Assembly (NCBI GenBank): GCA_964482205.1
Contig: CAYZWI010000007.1
Span: forward strand, 110,207 to 174,206
Direction of reading: 5' to 3'
Source of the DNA: JAZDGX01 sp964482205
GTDB lineage: Bacteria > Eisenbacteria > RBG-16-71-46 > CAIMUX01 > WJJG01
Length of the DNA stretch: 64,000 nucleotides
Shown here: in pieces, positions 40,405 to 50,154 of the stretch
Numbering within the stretch: position 1 is the first letter of the stretch
Layout of the letters: every line of letters starts with the position of its first letter
Made by a program: the position numbers and the translations under genes
Notes under the pieces: model-generated
What the model was told of the DNA's origin: nothing
What the model saw: only the letters and a program-made list of their open reading frames with translations
The model's database searches: none

Positions 40405-43400
40405 ATGCGCGTGCTCGTGGGCCCGGCCGGCTCTGGAAAGACCTACCGTTGCCTGCGCGCGCTTCGCGAGAGCGAACGGGCGGGCCGCCCCGCGCTCTGG
40501 ATCGTCCCCGACCAATTCACCTACACGGCCGACCGCTTGCTGCTCGGCGACGATGACGAAGGCGCGGAAGAAGGCGATGCCGGCCTTCCGGGCGCGCGCT
40601 TCGTTCGCGTGCTGAGCTTTCGCCGGCTGGCTCACGAGACCGCCCCCGGCATGGACCTTTCCGGCCCGCCCCTTTCCGAGGAAGGCCGCCGCCTGCTCCT
40701 GCGCCGCGCCGTGCATGCCACCCCGCTCGAGCTGCTCGGCCCCTTCGCCGCCATCCGCTCGACGCCCGGTTTCGTCGAAGCGCTCGCGCGCGTGTTGAAG
40801 GAAGTGAAAGCGCTCGGCGATGCGGACGAGATCCGCGCGGGGCTACGCGCGCTGGGCGCGAAGGGCGAAGCGCTCGGCCGCCTGCTCGACGCGTACGACC
40901 GCGCGGCCGGCGAAGCGCGGCGGCTCGATCCCGGCGATTGGATGCGGGCGATCGCCTCGCGCCTGCGCGCGACGCCCGGATCCTGCCTCGCGCAGGAGAT
41001 CTGGATCGATGGCTTCATGGGATTCACCGCCGATGAGCGTCTGCTCGTCGAGGCGATCGTCCGGTGGCCCGCGGAAGTGACGATCACCGTGTGCGCCGAT
41101 CCCGACGATGCCCGCCTGGCCTTGGACCGCTTTCGCCTCTTCGAGAAGCATGGGGGCACGGCATCGCAAGGGGAGTTCTTCGCGCGCTTGCGTGACGAGC
41201 TGTGGCGCCCTTGTTTTCTGCCCACCCTGCGCACGCTCGTCTGGCTGGCCGGATTGCCGGCGAAGCGTTTCGCCGTCGAGGAACTGCGCGGGCCGGCCCC
41301 GCGCTTTCGCGCCGCGCCCGCGCTCGCCCGCCTCGAGGCGGGGCTGTTCGCGAACGAGCAGCCTTCGAGGAAGAGCGACGAAGATGCCGCCGCAGCCGCA
41401 GAGGTTGCCTCGAACGCTCCCGCTGCGGCACCCGGGCTGGAGGGCACAGCCAACGGCCCCGGCGCTGCAGCCGAGGCAGAGGCCGCATCCGCCTCCCCCG
41501 GCGCGCCGCCGCCTTCCCTGGATGCGCACACCTATGCCACGCGATTCCACGAAGTCTACGGTTGGGCGCGCTGGATCGATGCGCGCACGCGCCTCGATCC
41601 GCAAGGCATGCGCTATCGCGACATCGCGATCTTCGTGCGCGAGCGCGAGAGCTATCGCCCTCTCGTGTTGGATGTCTTCCCGCGCTTCGGCATTCCCGTC
41701 TACATCGACGAGCGCCGCGACGCGACCGCGCATCCCCTGCTGCGCCTCTGCTTCGCCGCCCTGCAGGTGGCCGCGCGCGGCTGGACGCGCGAAGGCATCG
41801 TGAGCCTGCTGCGCAACCCGCTGCTCGGCGTGCCTCGCGACAGCGTGGATCGCATCGAAAACCTTTCGCGCGAATACGGGATCGAGTACGAGCGTTGGGA
41901 AGAAGCGGCCTGGGACCTTCCGCTCGCGCTTCCCAAACGGGAATCCCCGGCGCGCCGCGACGCCGCCTCCGGAACGGATGAAGAAGAGGGCTCCGATGAT
42001 TCGTGCGCGGATGATTTCTTCGACGATGAGGAGCACGAAGCGGAGAAAGATCCGGGGCCGCAACCGGCGCAGGATGAGCGGGCCAAGCCGCCGATGGATG
42101 CGCGCCGGGCCTTTCGCGCCTTCGCGGCCGAAGAGGCGGCCCTGGTCTGCAAGCGCTTCCTTCCTCCCCTGCGCCGCTTCACCGACACCTGGCGCAAGGA
42201 CCCCGTGCCCTTTGCCGCGGGCGCCGGCGCGCTGCGCCGCTTGATCGGGCGATGGCTGCCCGAACAGCCAGCAAGCCAGGGCCGCGCGGGGGCGGTTTCG
42301 AGCGTTGCCGGGGGTGGCCTGCTCGACGATCGAGCGGACATGGCCCCTTTTCCCGCCGAAGTGCTCGCCGTCTGGCCGGAAGAGGAAACGCAACGCATCG
42401 CCAGCCTGCTCGATCAAACGCTCACCCTGGGAGCGGATCTGTGCGGATCGGCTCCCCTCGGCGCTTCGCTCTTCGCGCGTCTCTTGAGAGACGCGTTCGC
42501 GCGCTCTTCCATCGGAATCGCGCCTCAATCGCTCGATGCGGTCACGATCGCCGAGCCGCGCCGCTCGCGCGTGAACGAAGCGCGCGCCGTCATTCTCGGG
42601 GGATTGACCGCGCAGGCCTTCCCGAATTGCCCGACCGAGGATCCGCTGCTCTCCGACGCCGAGCGCGAGACGCTTGCGCGCGCGGGCCTCTTCCTCGGTC
42701 CGCACGCGCAAATGCAGGCGGAAGAAGACCCGTACCTTTTCTATGTCGCCTGCACGCGCGCGAAATGCGAATTGCTGCTCACCCGCCCCTGCCTGGGCGA
42801 CGACGGCACGCAACAGGAGGCGTCGAGTTATCTCGAGGAGATCCGCCGTCTCGTCGAGCTGCGCACGACTCGCGGCCCCACCGGTCCGGCGGCCGCGCTC
42901 GAGGCGTGTCAAAGCGCCTCGGAATTGCCCGGCGCCTTGACCGCCGCTTTCGCGCGGATCGACGCGGAGCAGCGCTCCTTGGCGGCCTCCGCGCTGCTCA
43001 CCCTCGCGCCCGAGGCCGAGGGCGCGGCAGCGATCTCCGCGGACCTCGTCGCGACGGCGCTCGAGCGCGCGCGCGATCTTCGCGAACCGCGCCCCGAGGC
43101 GCTGCCCGCGAGCCTGTGCGCTCTCGTCTTTCCCGAGCGATCGCTGCGCACATCCGTCACGCGTTTGGAGGACTTCGGGCTCTGCCCCTTCCTGCACTTC
43201 GCGCGCCATCTGCTCAAATTGGAGAAGCGCCCGGAGCCGATCCTCACTCCCCGCTCCACGGGCAGCGCCGTGCATGCGGCCCTCGAGCGCTTCTTCGCGG
43301 AGGCCGACCCGCAAGCGGGAGATCCGAGAACGCGCGTGCAGGAGATCTTTCGCGAGCTCGCGCAAGAAGAGCAGTTCCGCATCTTCCAACTCGATCCGCC

Positions 43401-44250
43401 GAGCGCCAACTCCTGGCGGATCGCCGCGCGCAATCTGGGTCATTTCACCCGCGACGAGCTGCGCCGCTTGCGCGCGAGCCGCTTCCAGCCCGCCGGTCTC
43501 GAGATCGCCTTCGGCGCGGGAGACGCGCAGTCGGCTGAACGCATGCGCGAGGCTCTACGCAAGGGAGAGCGCATCGCCGGTGGCGAGCTTCCTGCGTTGA
43601 CGCTTTCGTTCTCGCTTGCGCCATCGCCCTCGCTCCCGCCCGGAGCTCTTGCCCCCGCCGGAGGCGTGAACGCGCACATCCTGCTGCGCGGCCGCATCGA
43701 CCGCCTCGATGCGATGCTGAGCGGCGGCGACGCGCCGCGCCTGCTCGTCTTCGATTACAAACCGCGCGCGCCCGGCGGCTCGCTCAAGCGCGAGCTCGAG
43801 CGCGGTCTCGATCTTCAGATCGCCGTCTATCTGCTCGTCGTGCGCGATCTCCTCGGCTTCGAGGCCTGCGGCGCCTTCTACTACGGCACGCGGCCCACGC
43901 CCCGGCTCGAGCGCGGGGACACCGGCGAACCGAATCCCTACCGCTTTCAGATGCGCGGATTTCATCTCCAAGCGGCGGCGGAGCTCTTCGACCCGGGAAG
44001 CCACTTCGCGAGCAAGAGAGGCCTGAGCGAGGAAGAGCTCCGCGCGCTTCTGGACCTCGCGAGCGAGCGCGTGCGCGATCACGGAGCCGCGATTCTGGGC
44101 GGCATCGTCTCGCCCGATCCTGTGGCGCGGGGGAACCGCTTGCCGTGCGAGCATTGCGACTACCGCGCGGTCTGCCGCATCGACACGGGGCTGGTCGAGC
44201 GCCGGCGTCCGCGCAAACCGCGCGCATCCGCATCCGAGGAGCAGCCATGA
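40405..44250 (+). CDS. addB: AddB-like helicase/nuclease subunit of the recombination complex
   Basis: A 1281-residue protein. GGGAG 6 nt before the ATG at 40405 decides the start; an ATG at 40363 is less likely. The N-terminal nucleotide-binding motif reads VGPAGSGKTYR, and a UvrD-like but degenerate helicase fold follows. The C-terminal PD-(D/E)XK nuclease has LLVFDYKPR (near residue 1115). Its iron-sulfur staple is visible: an early Cys in EDFGLCPFLHFARH (near 926) and PCEHCDYRAVC (near 1250). An acidic/alanine-rich insert lies near residue 330-370. It forms AddAB with the overlapping next gene and processes double-strand DNA ends for RecA loading. Confidence 0.87.
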   Translation: MRVLVGPAGSGKTYRCLRALRESERAGRPALWIVPDQFTYTADRLLLGDDDEGAEEGDAGLPGARFVRVLSFRRLAHETAPGMDLSGPPLSEEGRRLLLRRAVHATPLELLGPFAAIRSTPGFVEALARVLKEVKALGDADEIRAGLRALGAKGEALGRLLDAYDRAAGEARRLDPGDWMRAIASRLRATPGSCLAQEIWIDGFMGFTADERLLVEAIVRWPAEVTITVCADPDDARLALDRFRLFEKHGGTASQGEFFARLRDELWRPCFLPTLRTLVWLAGLPAKRFAVEELRGPAPRFRAAPALARLEAGLFANEQPSRKSDEDAAAAAEVASNAPAAAPGLEGTANGPGAAAEAEAASASPGAPPPSLDAHTYATRFHEVYGWARWIDARTRLDPQGMRYRDIAIFVRERESYRPLVLDVFPRFGIPVYIDERRDATAHPLLRLCFAALQVAARGWTREGIVSLLRNPLLGVPRDSVDRIENLSREYGIEYERWEEAAWDLPLALPKRESPARRDAASGTDEEEGSDDSCADDFFDDEEHEAEKDPGPQPAQDERAKPPMDARRAFRAFAAEEAALVCKRFLPPLRRFTDTWRKDPVPFAAGAGALRRLIGRWLPEQPASQGRAGAVSSVAGGGLLDDRADMAPFPAEVLAVWPEEETQRIASLLDQTLTLGADLCGSAPLGASLFARLLRDAFARSSIGIAPQSLDAVTIAEPRRSRVNEARAVILGGLTAQAFPNCPTEDPLLSDAERETLARAGLFLGPHAQMQAEEDPYLFYVACTRAKCELLLTRPCLGDDGTQQEASSYLEEIRRLVELRTTRGPTGPAAALEACQSASELPGALTAAFARIDAEQRSLAASALLTLAPEAEGAAAISADLVATALERARDLREPRPEALPASLCALVFPERSLRTSVTRLEDFGLCPFLHFARHLLKLEKRPEPILTPRSTGSAVHAALERFFAEADPQAGDPRTRVQEIFRELAQEEQFRIFQLDPPSANSWRIAARNLGHFTRDELRRLRASRFQPAGLEIAFGAGDAQSAERMREALRKGERIAGGELPALTLSFSLAPSPSLPPGALAPAGGVNAHILLRGRIDRLDAMLSGGDAPRLLVFDYKPRAPGGSLKRELERGLDLQIAVYLLVVRDLLGFEACGAFYYGTRPTPRLERGDTGEPNPYRFQMRGFHLQAAAELFDPGSHFASKRGLSEEELRALLDLASERVRDHGAAILGGIVSPDPVARGNRLPCEHCDYRAVCRIDTGLVERRRPRKPRASASEEQP

Positions 44251-47200
44251 GCGTCCCCGCCGAGCACACGCCTGCGAACGCGCCGCAGGACGCCGTGAAG
44301 CCGCCGGACGCCGTGATACCCCCGGACCCCAAGAGGCCGCCGACCGCCGAGCAGACCCTCGCCGTGCGGGCGCGCGCGCCTTATCTGCTCGTCTCCGCGA
44401 GCGCGGGCACGGGAAAGACGAAGACCCTCATCGACAAAGTCGTGGATGGGCTCGCTCGCGACCTGGTCCTCGAACGGCTGCTCGTCGTCACGTTCACGCA
44501 GAAGGCGGCGGGCGAGCTTCAAGAGCGCCTCTTTCGCGCCTTCGCCGGCGATGCGCGTCTGCAAGCGCTGCGCATGCGCATCGGGCAGGCGGAGATCTCG
44601 ACCATCGACGCGTTCTGCATGCGCCTGCTCAAAGCGCAAGCGATCGCCGCGGGCCTCGATCCCGCCTTTCGCGTGCTCGACCAGCCGCAGTCCGATCTTC
44701 TTCTGGCCGAGATCCTCGACGATCTCTTCCATCACTGGTACCAGGGTCAGGCCCCGGGCTCCCCGAGCCGCGACGCCGCTTGGGAAGGCGTTCCGCTGCG
44801 CGGCAGCGAGAGCCATCATCAATTCCTGGCGCTCGTCGATTTGTGCAGCGCGCGCGAGGGCAGAGAGGGATTGAAGGACGAGATCGTGCGTCTGCTCCGT
44901 CTCGCGCGCATTCATCCCGATCCGGACGCCTTCCTCGATTCGCTGGAGGCGCAGCTGGCGGCCGATCCGCCCGCCTGCACGCGCGCTTTTGCCCGCTGCC
45001 TCGCCTCCGCCTGGCACGCGGGCATCGCCGTGTACGATGCGATGCTCGAGCGCTCGGATCAGCTCGGCAAGCCGGGAAGCTTCGATGCGCATCGCCGCTT
45101 TCGCGACGGCCTCGCCCGCGTGCAATGGCCCTCCGGCGAGTCCTCGCTCGCCGAATTCGCGCGCGAGCTGTACGAAGCCAGAAACGCGCTCGCCCGATCG
45201 GGATGGATCAAGCCCGAAAAGGAGTGGCAGCCGCTCTTTCCCAGGCTCCCTTCCGGCTCGCGCTCCGCCCTCGGGAAGCTGAACGACCTCGCGAAGTCCC
45301 TCCTGGGCGGCGAGCCGAAATCGCGCCGCGCTTGTCCCTGCGCGTGGATTCCCGCCGTTCATGAGGATTTCCAGGCGCAGTTCGTGGGAAGTTCCTCGCC
45401 CGCGCGCACGCTTCTCGATCTCGTGCGCCGCACCATGACGCGCTACGAGGCGCGCAAACACGAGGAGGGCGGCGTCGACTTCGCCGACCTCGAGCTCTGC
45501 GCGCGGCGCTTGATGCTGGCCGATGTCGAAGGGGTGAACGATCGCTTCGATCTCGTGCTGGTCGACGAGTTCCAGGACATCAACCGCTTGCAGGCGGACA
45601 TCATCGATCGCCTGCGCGCCCGCGCGGGCCGCTTCCTGGTGGGAGACGGAAAGCAGTGCATCTATCAATTCCGTCTCTCCGAGCCGGAGATCTTCCGCGG
45701 CTTGTGCGAAGGCGCGCTCGAGCTTCGTCCGAGAAGCGAGGACGATCTGTCGCTCGACGCGGAAGAGCGCGTGGGCGGCGCGCAACGGGTGCGCCTGGTT
45801 CTCTCGCGCAATTTCCGGGCGCGCGCGTATGTGCTCGCGTTCGTGAACGGAATCTTCGACGACTTGATGCCGCCCGCGATGCTGGGAGGCGCCTATCGCG
45901 GGGAAGCGCTCGCCTTCGGCGCCACCGAGGGATTCGGCGAGCCCTGCGCAACGGTCGGCGCGGTTCCCTATCTGGGCGATGGCGTTCCCGGCGAACCGGA
46001 CGCGCGCGCGTGCGAAGGGCGCGCAGTTCCCGCCGGATGGGCGCCGGTCGAAGCGCACTTCCTGCTGCCGCCGCCGCGCAACGACGATTCCGAAAGCCAG
46101 GATGCGCTGGTCGCCGAGGCCGCCTGGATCGCGGATCACGCCCGCAGGCTGGTCGCCAGCGGCCTTTCCATCTGCGTGGACAAGATCTGGCGGCCAGTGG
46201 GATATGGCGACATTGCGATCCTGCTTCGCAGCCCCGGCGCGATGGGCATGCCCTTCGCGCGCGCGCTGCGCGACCATGGCCTGCCCGTTTCCTTCGGCGT
46301 CCAGGGATTCTTCGAGCGCGAGGAAGTGCGCGACTTCCGCAGCCTCTTGCGCGTGCTCGACAACGCCGACGACGATCTCGCCCTCGCCGCGCTCCTGCGC
46401 GCGCCGGGCAGTCCCTTCACCGATGCGCATCTCGTGCGCCTGCGCCTCGCCTGGCCGGCCAGCGGCTCGCTGATCGCGGCCATGCGAGCGAGCGCGCACG
46501 ATCGGGGCGACCGGGCGAGCGGCGAGCGCGCGCATCGGGAAACCGGGCCCGAAGAGCAGGCGGCCTGGAAGGATCTCCAAACGAAATGCGCCGCCTGGGT
46601 GGAGCGTCTCGACCGCTGGCGCGAGCAGGTGGCGATCCGCGATCTGCCCGCGGCCCTCGCCTTCGTGCTCGAGGATTCGGGATTGTGGGCCGTCTCCACG
46701 GGGCAGGACGCGCCCGTCGAGCGCATCGGAAACCTCGAGCAGTTGCTCGTGATGGCGCGCGCGTATTGCGCCGAGCGCGGCCATCATCTGCCCGGCTTCC
46801 TGAAGACCCTCGACGATCTGGAAGCCTCGGGCGCGGGCCCCGAGCCGGTCGTCGAGCCGGAGGAATCCGCCGTTCGCCTGCTTTCCGTGCACAAGGCCAA
46901 GGGTCTCGAATTCCCCGTCGTGTATCTCGCTCAATTGGGTCGCGCATTCAACACCCAGGACCTGCACAGGCCTTTGCTCGCCGGCGAAGCCTGGATCGGC
47001 GTCGATCAGTTCGATCCGCAGGAATATGTGAAGACGCCCACGATCGCGCGGCATGTGCTCGCGTACGAACGCCGGCGGCGGCTCATCGAAGAGGAGCTGC
47101 GCCTACTGTATGTGGCTCTCACGCGCGCCAAGGAGAAGCTCGTCCTGGTCGGCACCGCGCCCGGCAAGTGGCCGTCGCTGTGCGAGGAGGCGGAGCTCTG

Positions 47201-48221
47201 GCGCGTCCCCGCCTTGAGCGAGACGCTCGCCTATCGCGCGCGGCGTCCCCTCGATTGGATCGCGGGCCGGCTGGCCGCGCTCGGGTATCTGGAGGCGTTG
47301 CGCCAACCGGGAGACACGAGCCGGCCATGCGCCGCGTTGATGCTTGGACTGCACGATGCCGCCGGCGATGGCGTGCGCGCGGATGGGCCGGAGCCCGATC
47401 CCGAAACCGAGGAGACCGAAGCGCCCATCAAACGCGTCGTCGCGGCTGAAGGAGAGCGTGTCGCTCCGGCGGAGGAGGCCGCCGCTCTCGCCGCGCGCCT
47501 GCGCGCGCGTTATGCGCACGAACGCGCGATCGCCTGGCGTGGCAAGTACTGGGCGACCGAAGTGAAGCGCCTCGCGGATCTCGACCGAAGCATCGAAGAA
47601 CGCGAGGCGGGCACGGCGTTCGATTCGCCTTTCGCTTCTTCCTCGCAAAAGACGGAACGGCAGAGCGCGCTCGATCCCCGCGACGAGGGCACCTGGTTTC
47701 ACGCGGTCCTCTCGGCGATCGACTTCGAGCAGGTGGCCCAGGATGATCCGCTGCCCGCCGTGCTTGCCTGCGCGCGCACGGCCGCTCCTCACATCGGTCT
47801 CGCCCCGGACGAGGTCCGTCCGGAGATGATCGCGCCGCTGGTCGCCTTCTTCCGTTCGCCCCTGGCGGCGGAAATGCGCGCCTGCCGCGCGACGCTCGAA
47901 CGCGAAGCGCCCTTCGCGTTGAAGATCCGGCCCGCCGAGCTGGCTGCGGTCTGGCCCAAGGCGGCGGAGCTCGACGAGCGCGAATGGCTGCTCATCCAGG
48001 GGCAGATCGACGCCCTCTGGATGCGCGCCGATGGAACGCGGGTGGTTCTCGATTTCAAGAGCGACCGGGTTGCATCGGGCCCCGAGGCCCTCGCCCGCGC
48101 CCAGTCCTATGCGGCGCAACTTCGCCTCTATCGCCTCGCCGCCGCTCGCCTCTGGCATGCGGAGCGCGCGGCGTGTTATCTCTATTTCCTGCGCCCGGCC
48201 GCGCTCGTGCCCATCGAGTAG
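44247..48221 (+). CDS. addA: AddA-type UvrD/Rep helicase-nuclease
   Basis: A 1324-residue protein starting inside the upstream stop (ATGA). A Pro-rich lead precedes PTAEQTLAVRA and Walker A SASAGTGKTKT (near residue 50). Other helicase motifs are VTFTQKAAGELQERL, LVDEFQDINRLQADII (motif II), LSRNFRARAYV, SVHKAKGLEFPVVYLAQLG and LLYVALTRAKEKLVL. The C-terminal nuclease reads RVVLDFKSDRV. The order is that of AddA/RecB-type enzymes. With AddB it should bind broken DNA ends, unwind and degrade them to a recombination hotspot. The start of its helicase is intact, so it is the motor. Confidence 0.93.
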   Translation: MSVPAEHTPANAPQDAVKPPDAVIPPDPKRPPTAEQTLAVRARAPYLLVSASAGTGKTKTLIDKVVDGLARDLVLERLLVVTFTQKAAGELQERLFRAFAGDARLQALRMRIGQAEISTIDAFCMRLLKAQAIAAGLDPAFRVLDQPQSDLLLAEILDDLFHHWYQGQAPGSPSRDAAWEGVPLRGSESHHQFLALVDLCSAREGREGLKDEIVRLLRLARIHPDPDAFLDSLEAQLAADPPACTRAFARCLASAWHAGIAVYDAMLERSDQLGKPGSFDAHRRFRDGLARVQWPSGESSLAEFARELYEARNALARSGWIKPEKEWQPLFPRLPSGSRSALGKLNDLAKSLLGGEPKSRRACPCAWIPAVHEDFQAQFVGSSSPARTLLDLVRRTMTRYEARKHEEGGVDFADLELCARRLMLADVEGVNDRFDLVLVDEFQDINRLQADIIDRLRARAGRFLVGDGKQCIYQFRLSEPEIFRGLCEGALELRPRSEDDLSLDAEERVGGAQRVRLVLSRNFRARAYVLAFVNGIFDDLMPPAMLGGAYRGEALAFGATEGFGEPCATVGAVPYLGDGVPGEPDARACEGRAVPAGWAPVEAHFLLPPPRNDDSESQDALVAEAAWIADHARRLVASGLSICVDKIWRPVGYGDIAILLRSPGAMGMPFARALRDHGLPVSFGVQGFFEREEVRDFRSLLRVLDNADDDLALAALLRAPGSPFTDAHLVRLRLAWPASGSLIAAMRASAHDRGDRASGERAHRETGPEEQAAWKDLQTKCAAWVERLDRWREQVAIRDLPAALAFVLEDSGLWAVSTGQDAPVERIGNLEQLLVMARAYCAERGHHLPGFLKTLDDLEASGAGPEPVVEPEESAVRLLSVHKAKGLEFPVVYLAQLGRAFNTQDLHRPLLAGEAWIGVDQFDPQEYVKTPTIARHVLAYERRRRLIEEELRLLYVALTRAKEKLVLVGTAPGKWPSLCEEAELWRVPALSETLAYRARRPLDWIAGRLAALGYLEALRQPGDTSRPCAALMLGLHDAAGDGVRADGPEPDPETEETEAPIKRVVAAEGERVAPAEEAAALAARLRARYAHERAIAWRGKYWATEVKRLADLDRSIEEREAGTAFDSPFASSSQKTERQSALDPRDEGTWFHAVLSAIDFEQVAQDDPLPAVLACARTAAPHIGLAPDEVRPEMIAPLVAFFRSPLAAEMRACRATLEREAPFALKIRPAELAAVWPKAAELDEREWLLIQGQIDALWMRADGTRVVLDFKSDRVASGPEALARAQSYAAQLRLYRLAAARLWHAERAACYLYFLRPAALVPIE

Positions 48222-48311
48222 CGTGCGGCGCATTTGCGCACGAGAAGTAGCGGCCGGTTCACGCGCCAGCGCAGAGCCGCCCGGCTTCACGAAAGCGGAA
48301 AGGGACCAGAA

Positions 48312-49055
48312 GTGATCGTGGATGTTCTCGCCGTCGGCCCCATTCAGGCCAACTGCTATGTGCTGGGATGCCCGGAGACTCTGCAGGCCCTCGTCATCGA
48401 TCCGGGCGACGAGCCCGACGAGATCGCCGCCTGTCTCGAGCGCCATCGTCTCGTCCCGAAGCTCTACCTTCACACGCACGGCCACATGGATCATGTCGGC
48501 GCGACGGCCGTCTTGAAGCAACGCCTGGGCGGCGAAATCCTCCTCCACGCGGCCGATCTCTTCCTCTATCGGGATGCGCGCGTCCACGCGGCCATGCACG
48601 GAATCGAGATTCCGCCCACCCTGCCGGTGGACCGCGAAGTGAGCGACGGCGATGAACTCCTTTGGGGCCGCATGCGCGCACGCATCCTGCACACTCCCGG
48701 ACACAGTCCCGGCGGCGTTTGCCTGCGCGTTCCGGCCGCCTGCATGCAGGGCGCGGCGACCGGCCGAACGGCGCGCGCATCCTCGCATCCGGCCGCATCA
48801 GGGGCGCAGATCCCCTCTCCCCCGATGGTCGATTGGCTCTTCACGGGAGATACGCTCTTTCAGAGCAGCGTGGGAAGGACCGATCTTCCCGGAGGGTCCT
48901 GGACCGAGCTCTTGCGATCGATTCGAGAGAAGCTGCTCTCCTTGCCCGACGATTGCGTGGCCGCCCCGGGCCATGGTTCCTTGACCACGATCGGCCGCGA
49001 ACGCCGGGACAATCCCTTCCTGCAGCACGGAATCGAGATCGAGGAAGAAGGCTGA
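48312..49055 (+). CDS. MBL-fold metallo-hydrolase (GloB-like)
   Basis: A 247-residue zinc hydrolase. The GTG at 48312 has AAAGGGACC just upstream; longer frames upstream lack a ribosome binding site. The metal motif is YLHTHGHMDHVGATA (HxHxDH), followed by HTPGHSPGGVCL, LFTGDTLFQSSVGRTDLP and a final His in CVAAPGHGS. These are the features of the glyoxalase II-like subfamily, which hydrolyses thioesters. A Ser/Ala-rich insert near residues 145-165 is unusual. It follows AddAB by 90 nt and may share the transcript; the substrate is unknown. Confidence 0.9.
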   Translation: MIVDVLAVGPIQANCYVLGCPETLQALVIDPGDEPDEIAACLERHRLVPKLYLHTHGHMDHVGATAVLKQRLGGEILLHAADLFLYRDARVHAAMHGIEIPPTLPVDREVSDGDELLWGRMRARILHTPGHSPGGVCLRVPAACMQGAATGRTARASSHPAASGAQIPSPPMVDWLFTGDTLFQSSVGRTDLPGGSWTELLRSIREKLLSLPDDCVAAPGHGSLTTIGRERRDNPFLQHGIEIEEEG

Positions 49056-49159
49056 CATTTGTGCAAGCATCCACGGGGCCGGCGGCGAGTCCTCGCCCGC
49101 GGTCCCGCGCTTGCGGCCGCGACCGCGACGGCGACGGCGATGCAATCACCGGAGGTGCC

Positions 49160-50050
49160 ATGCGAAACGAGCGCCTGCACGCGCGTCTGCAGGAATTCAC
49201 CGATGCGCTGGCCGCGACCTACGGACAGGGCCCGGTGGCCGGCCACAATCTCGAGCCGCCCTATGTCCTGCCCTCCAAACGCACTGTGATCGCGATGCTC
49301 GAGCGCCTCCTGGAAGCGTTCTTCCCGGGATTTCTCGGCAGGCAGTTCCTCACCCGCTCCACCGTCCGCTTCCACATCGGAGCGCTGCTCGACACGGTGG
49401 CGGAAGAGCTGACCGAGCAGATCTTCGCCGCGGTGCGCCACGAATCGCCCGAGATCACCTCCGATCGCGATCGTTGCCGCAGCTTCGCCGAAGATGCCGT
49501 CCTGCGCCTGTTCGAGCGCCTGCCCGAAATCCGCCGGGTGCTGATCCTCGATGTGCAGGCGGCCTTCGACGGCGATCCGGCCGCCAAGAACTTCAACGAA
49601 GTGATCTTCAGCTATCCGGGGCTGCTCGCGGTTTCCACCTATCGCATCGCGCACGAGCTCGAGGTGAGCGCGGTGCCGCTCCTGCCGCGGATCATGACCG
49701 AGTGGGCGCACGAACGCACCGGCATCGACATCCATCCCGGCGCGCAAATCGGCGAGCGCTTCTTCATCGATCACGGCACCGGCGTGGTGATCGGCGAGAC
49801 GACCATCATCGGATCGAATGTGAAGCTCTACCAGGGCGTGACGCTGGGCGCGCTCAGCTTCCCGAAGGACGAGCGCGGGCAGCTCATTCGCGGATTGCGG
49901 CGCCATCCGCAGCTCGAGGACGATGTGATCGTCTACGGCGGCGCGACCATTCTCGGCAATGTCACCATCGGACGCGGCTCGGTGATCGGAGGCAATGTCT
50001 GGCTCACCCAATCGGTGCAACCCGGCACGCGCGTGATCAACTCGCCGTAG
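49160..50050 (+). CDS. cysE: Serine O-acetyltransferase
   Basis: A 296-residue acetyltransferase that makes O-acetylserine from serine and acetyl-CoA. GGAGGTGCC precedes the ATG at 49160. An N-terminal helical part of about 180 residues is followed by the left-handed beta-helix: HERTGIDIHPGAQIGERFFI, DHGTGVVIGETTIIGSNVK, LYQGVTLGALSF, VYGGATILGNVTIGRGSVIG and GNVWLTQSVQPGTR. The long helical part and the absent CysE-type C-terminal tail resemble the EpsC subfamily. The product is the substrate of the cysteine synthase starting 105 nt downstream, so both form a cysteine-synthesis pair. Confidence 0.9.
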   Translation: MRNERLHARLQEFTDALAATYGQGPVAGHNLEPPYVLPSKRTVIAMLERLLEAFFPGFLGRQFLTRSTVRFHIGALLDTVAEELTEQIFAAVRHESPEITSDRDRCRSFAEDAVLRLFERLPEIRRVLILDVQAAFDGDPAAKNFNEVIFSYPGLLAVSTYRIAHELEVSAVPLLPRIMTEWAHERTGIDIHPGAQIGERFFIDHGTGVVIGETTIIGSNVKLYQGVTLGALSFPKDERGQLIRGLRRHPQLEDDVIVYGGATILGNVTIGRGSVIGGNVWLTQSVQPGTRVINSP

Positions 50051-50154
50051 GCGGGGCGATCCGCGAGCGCGCGACGATGGGCGCAATGAGGTGAGCATTC
50101 GGCCGTCGGGCGCGCATGCCTGCAGCCCGCTCGGGAAGAAAGGAGCCAACGACG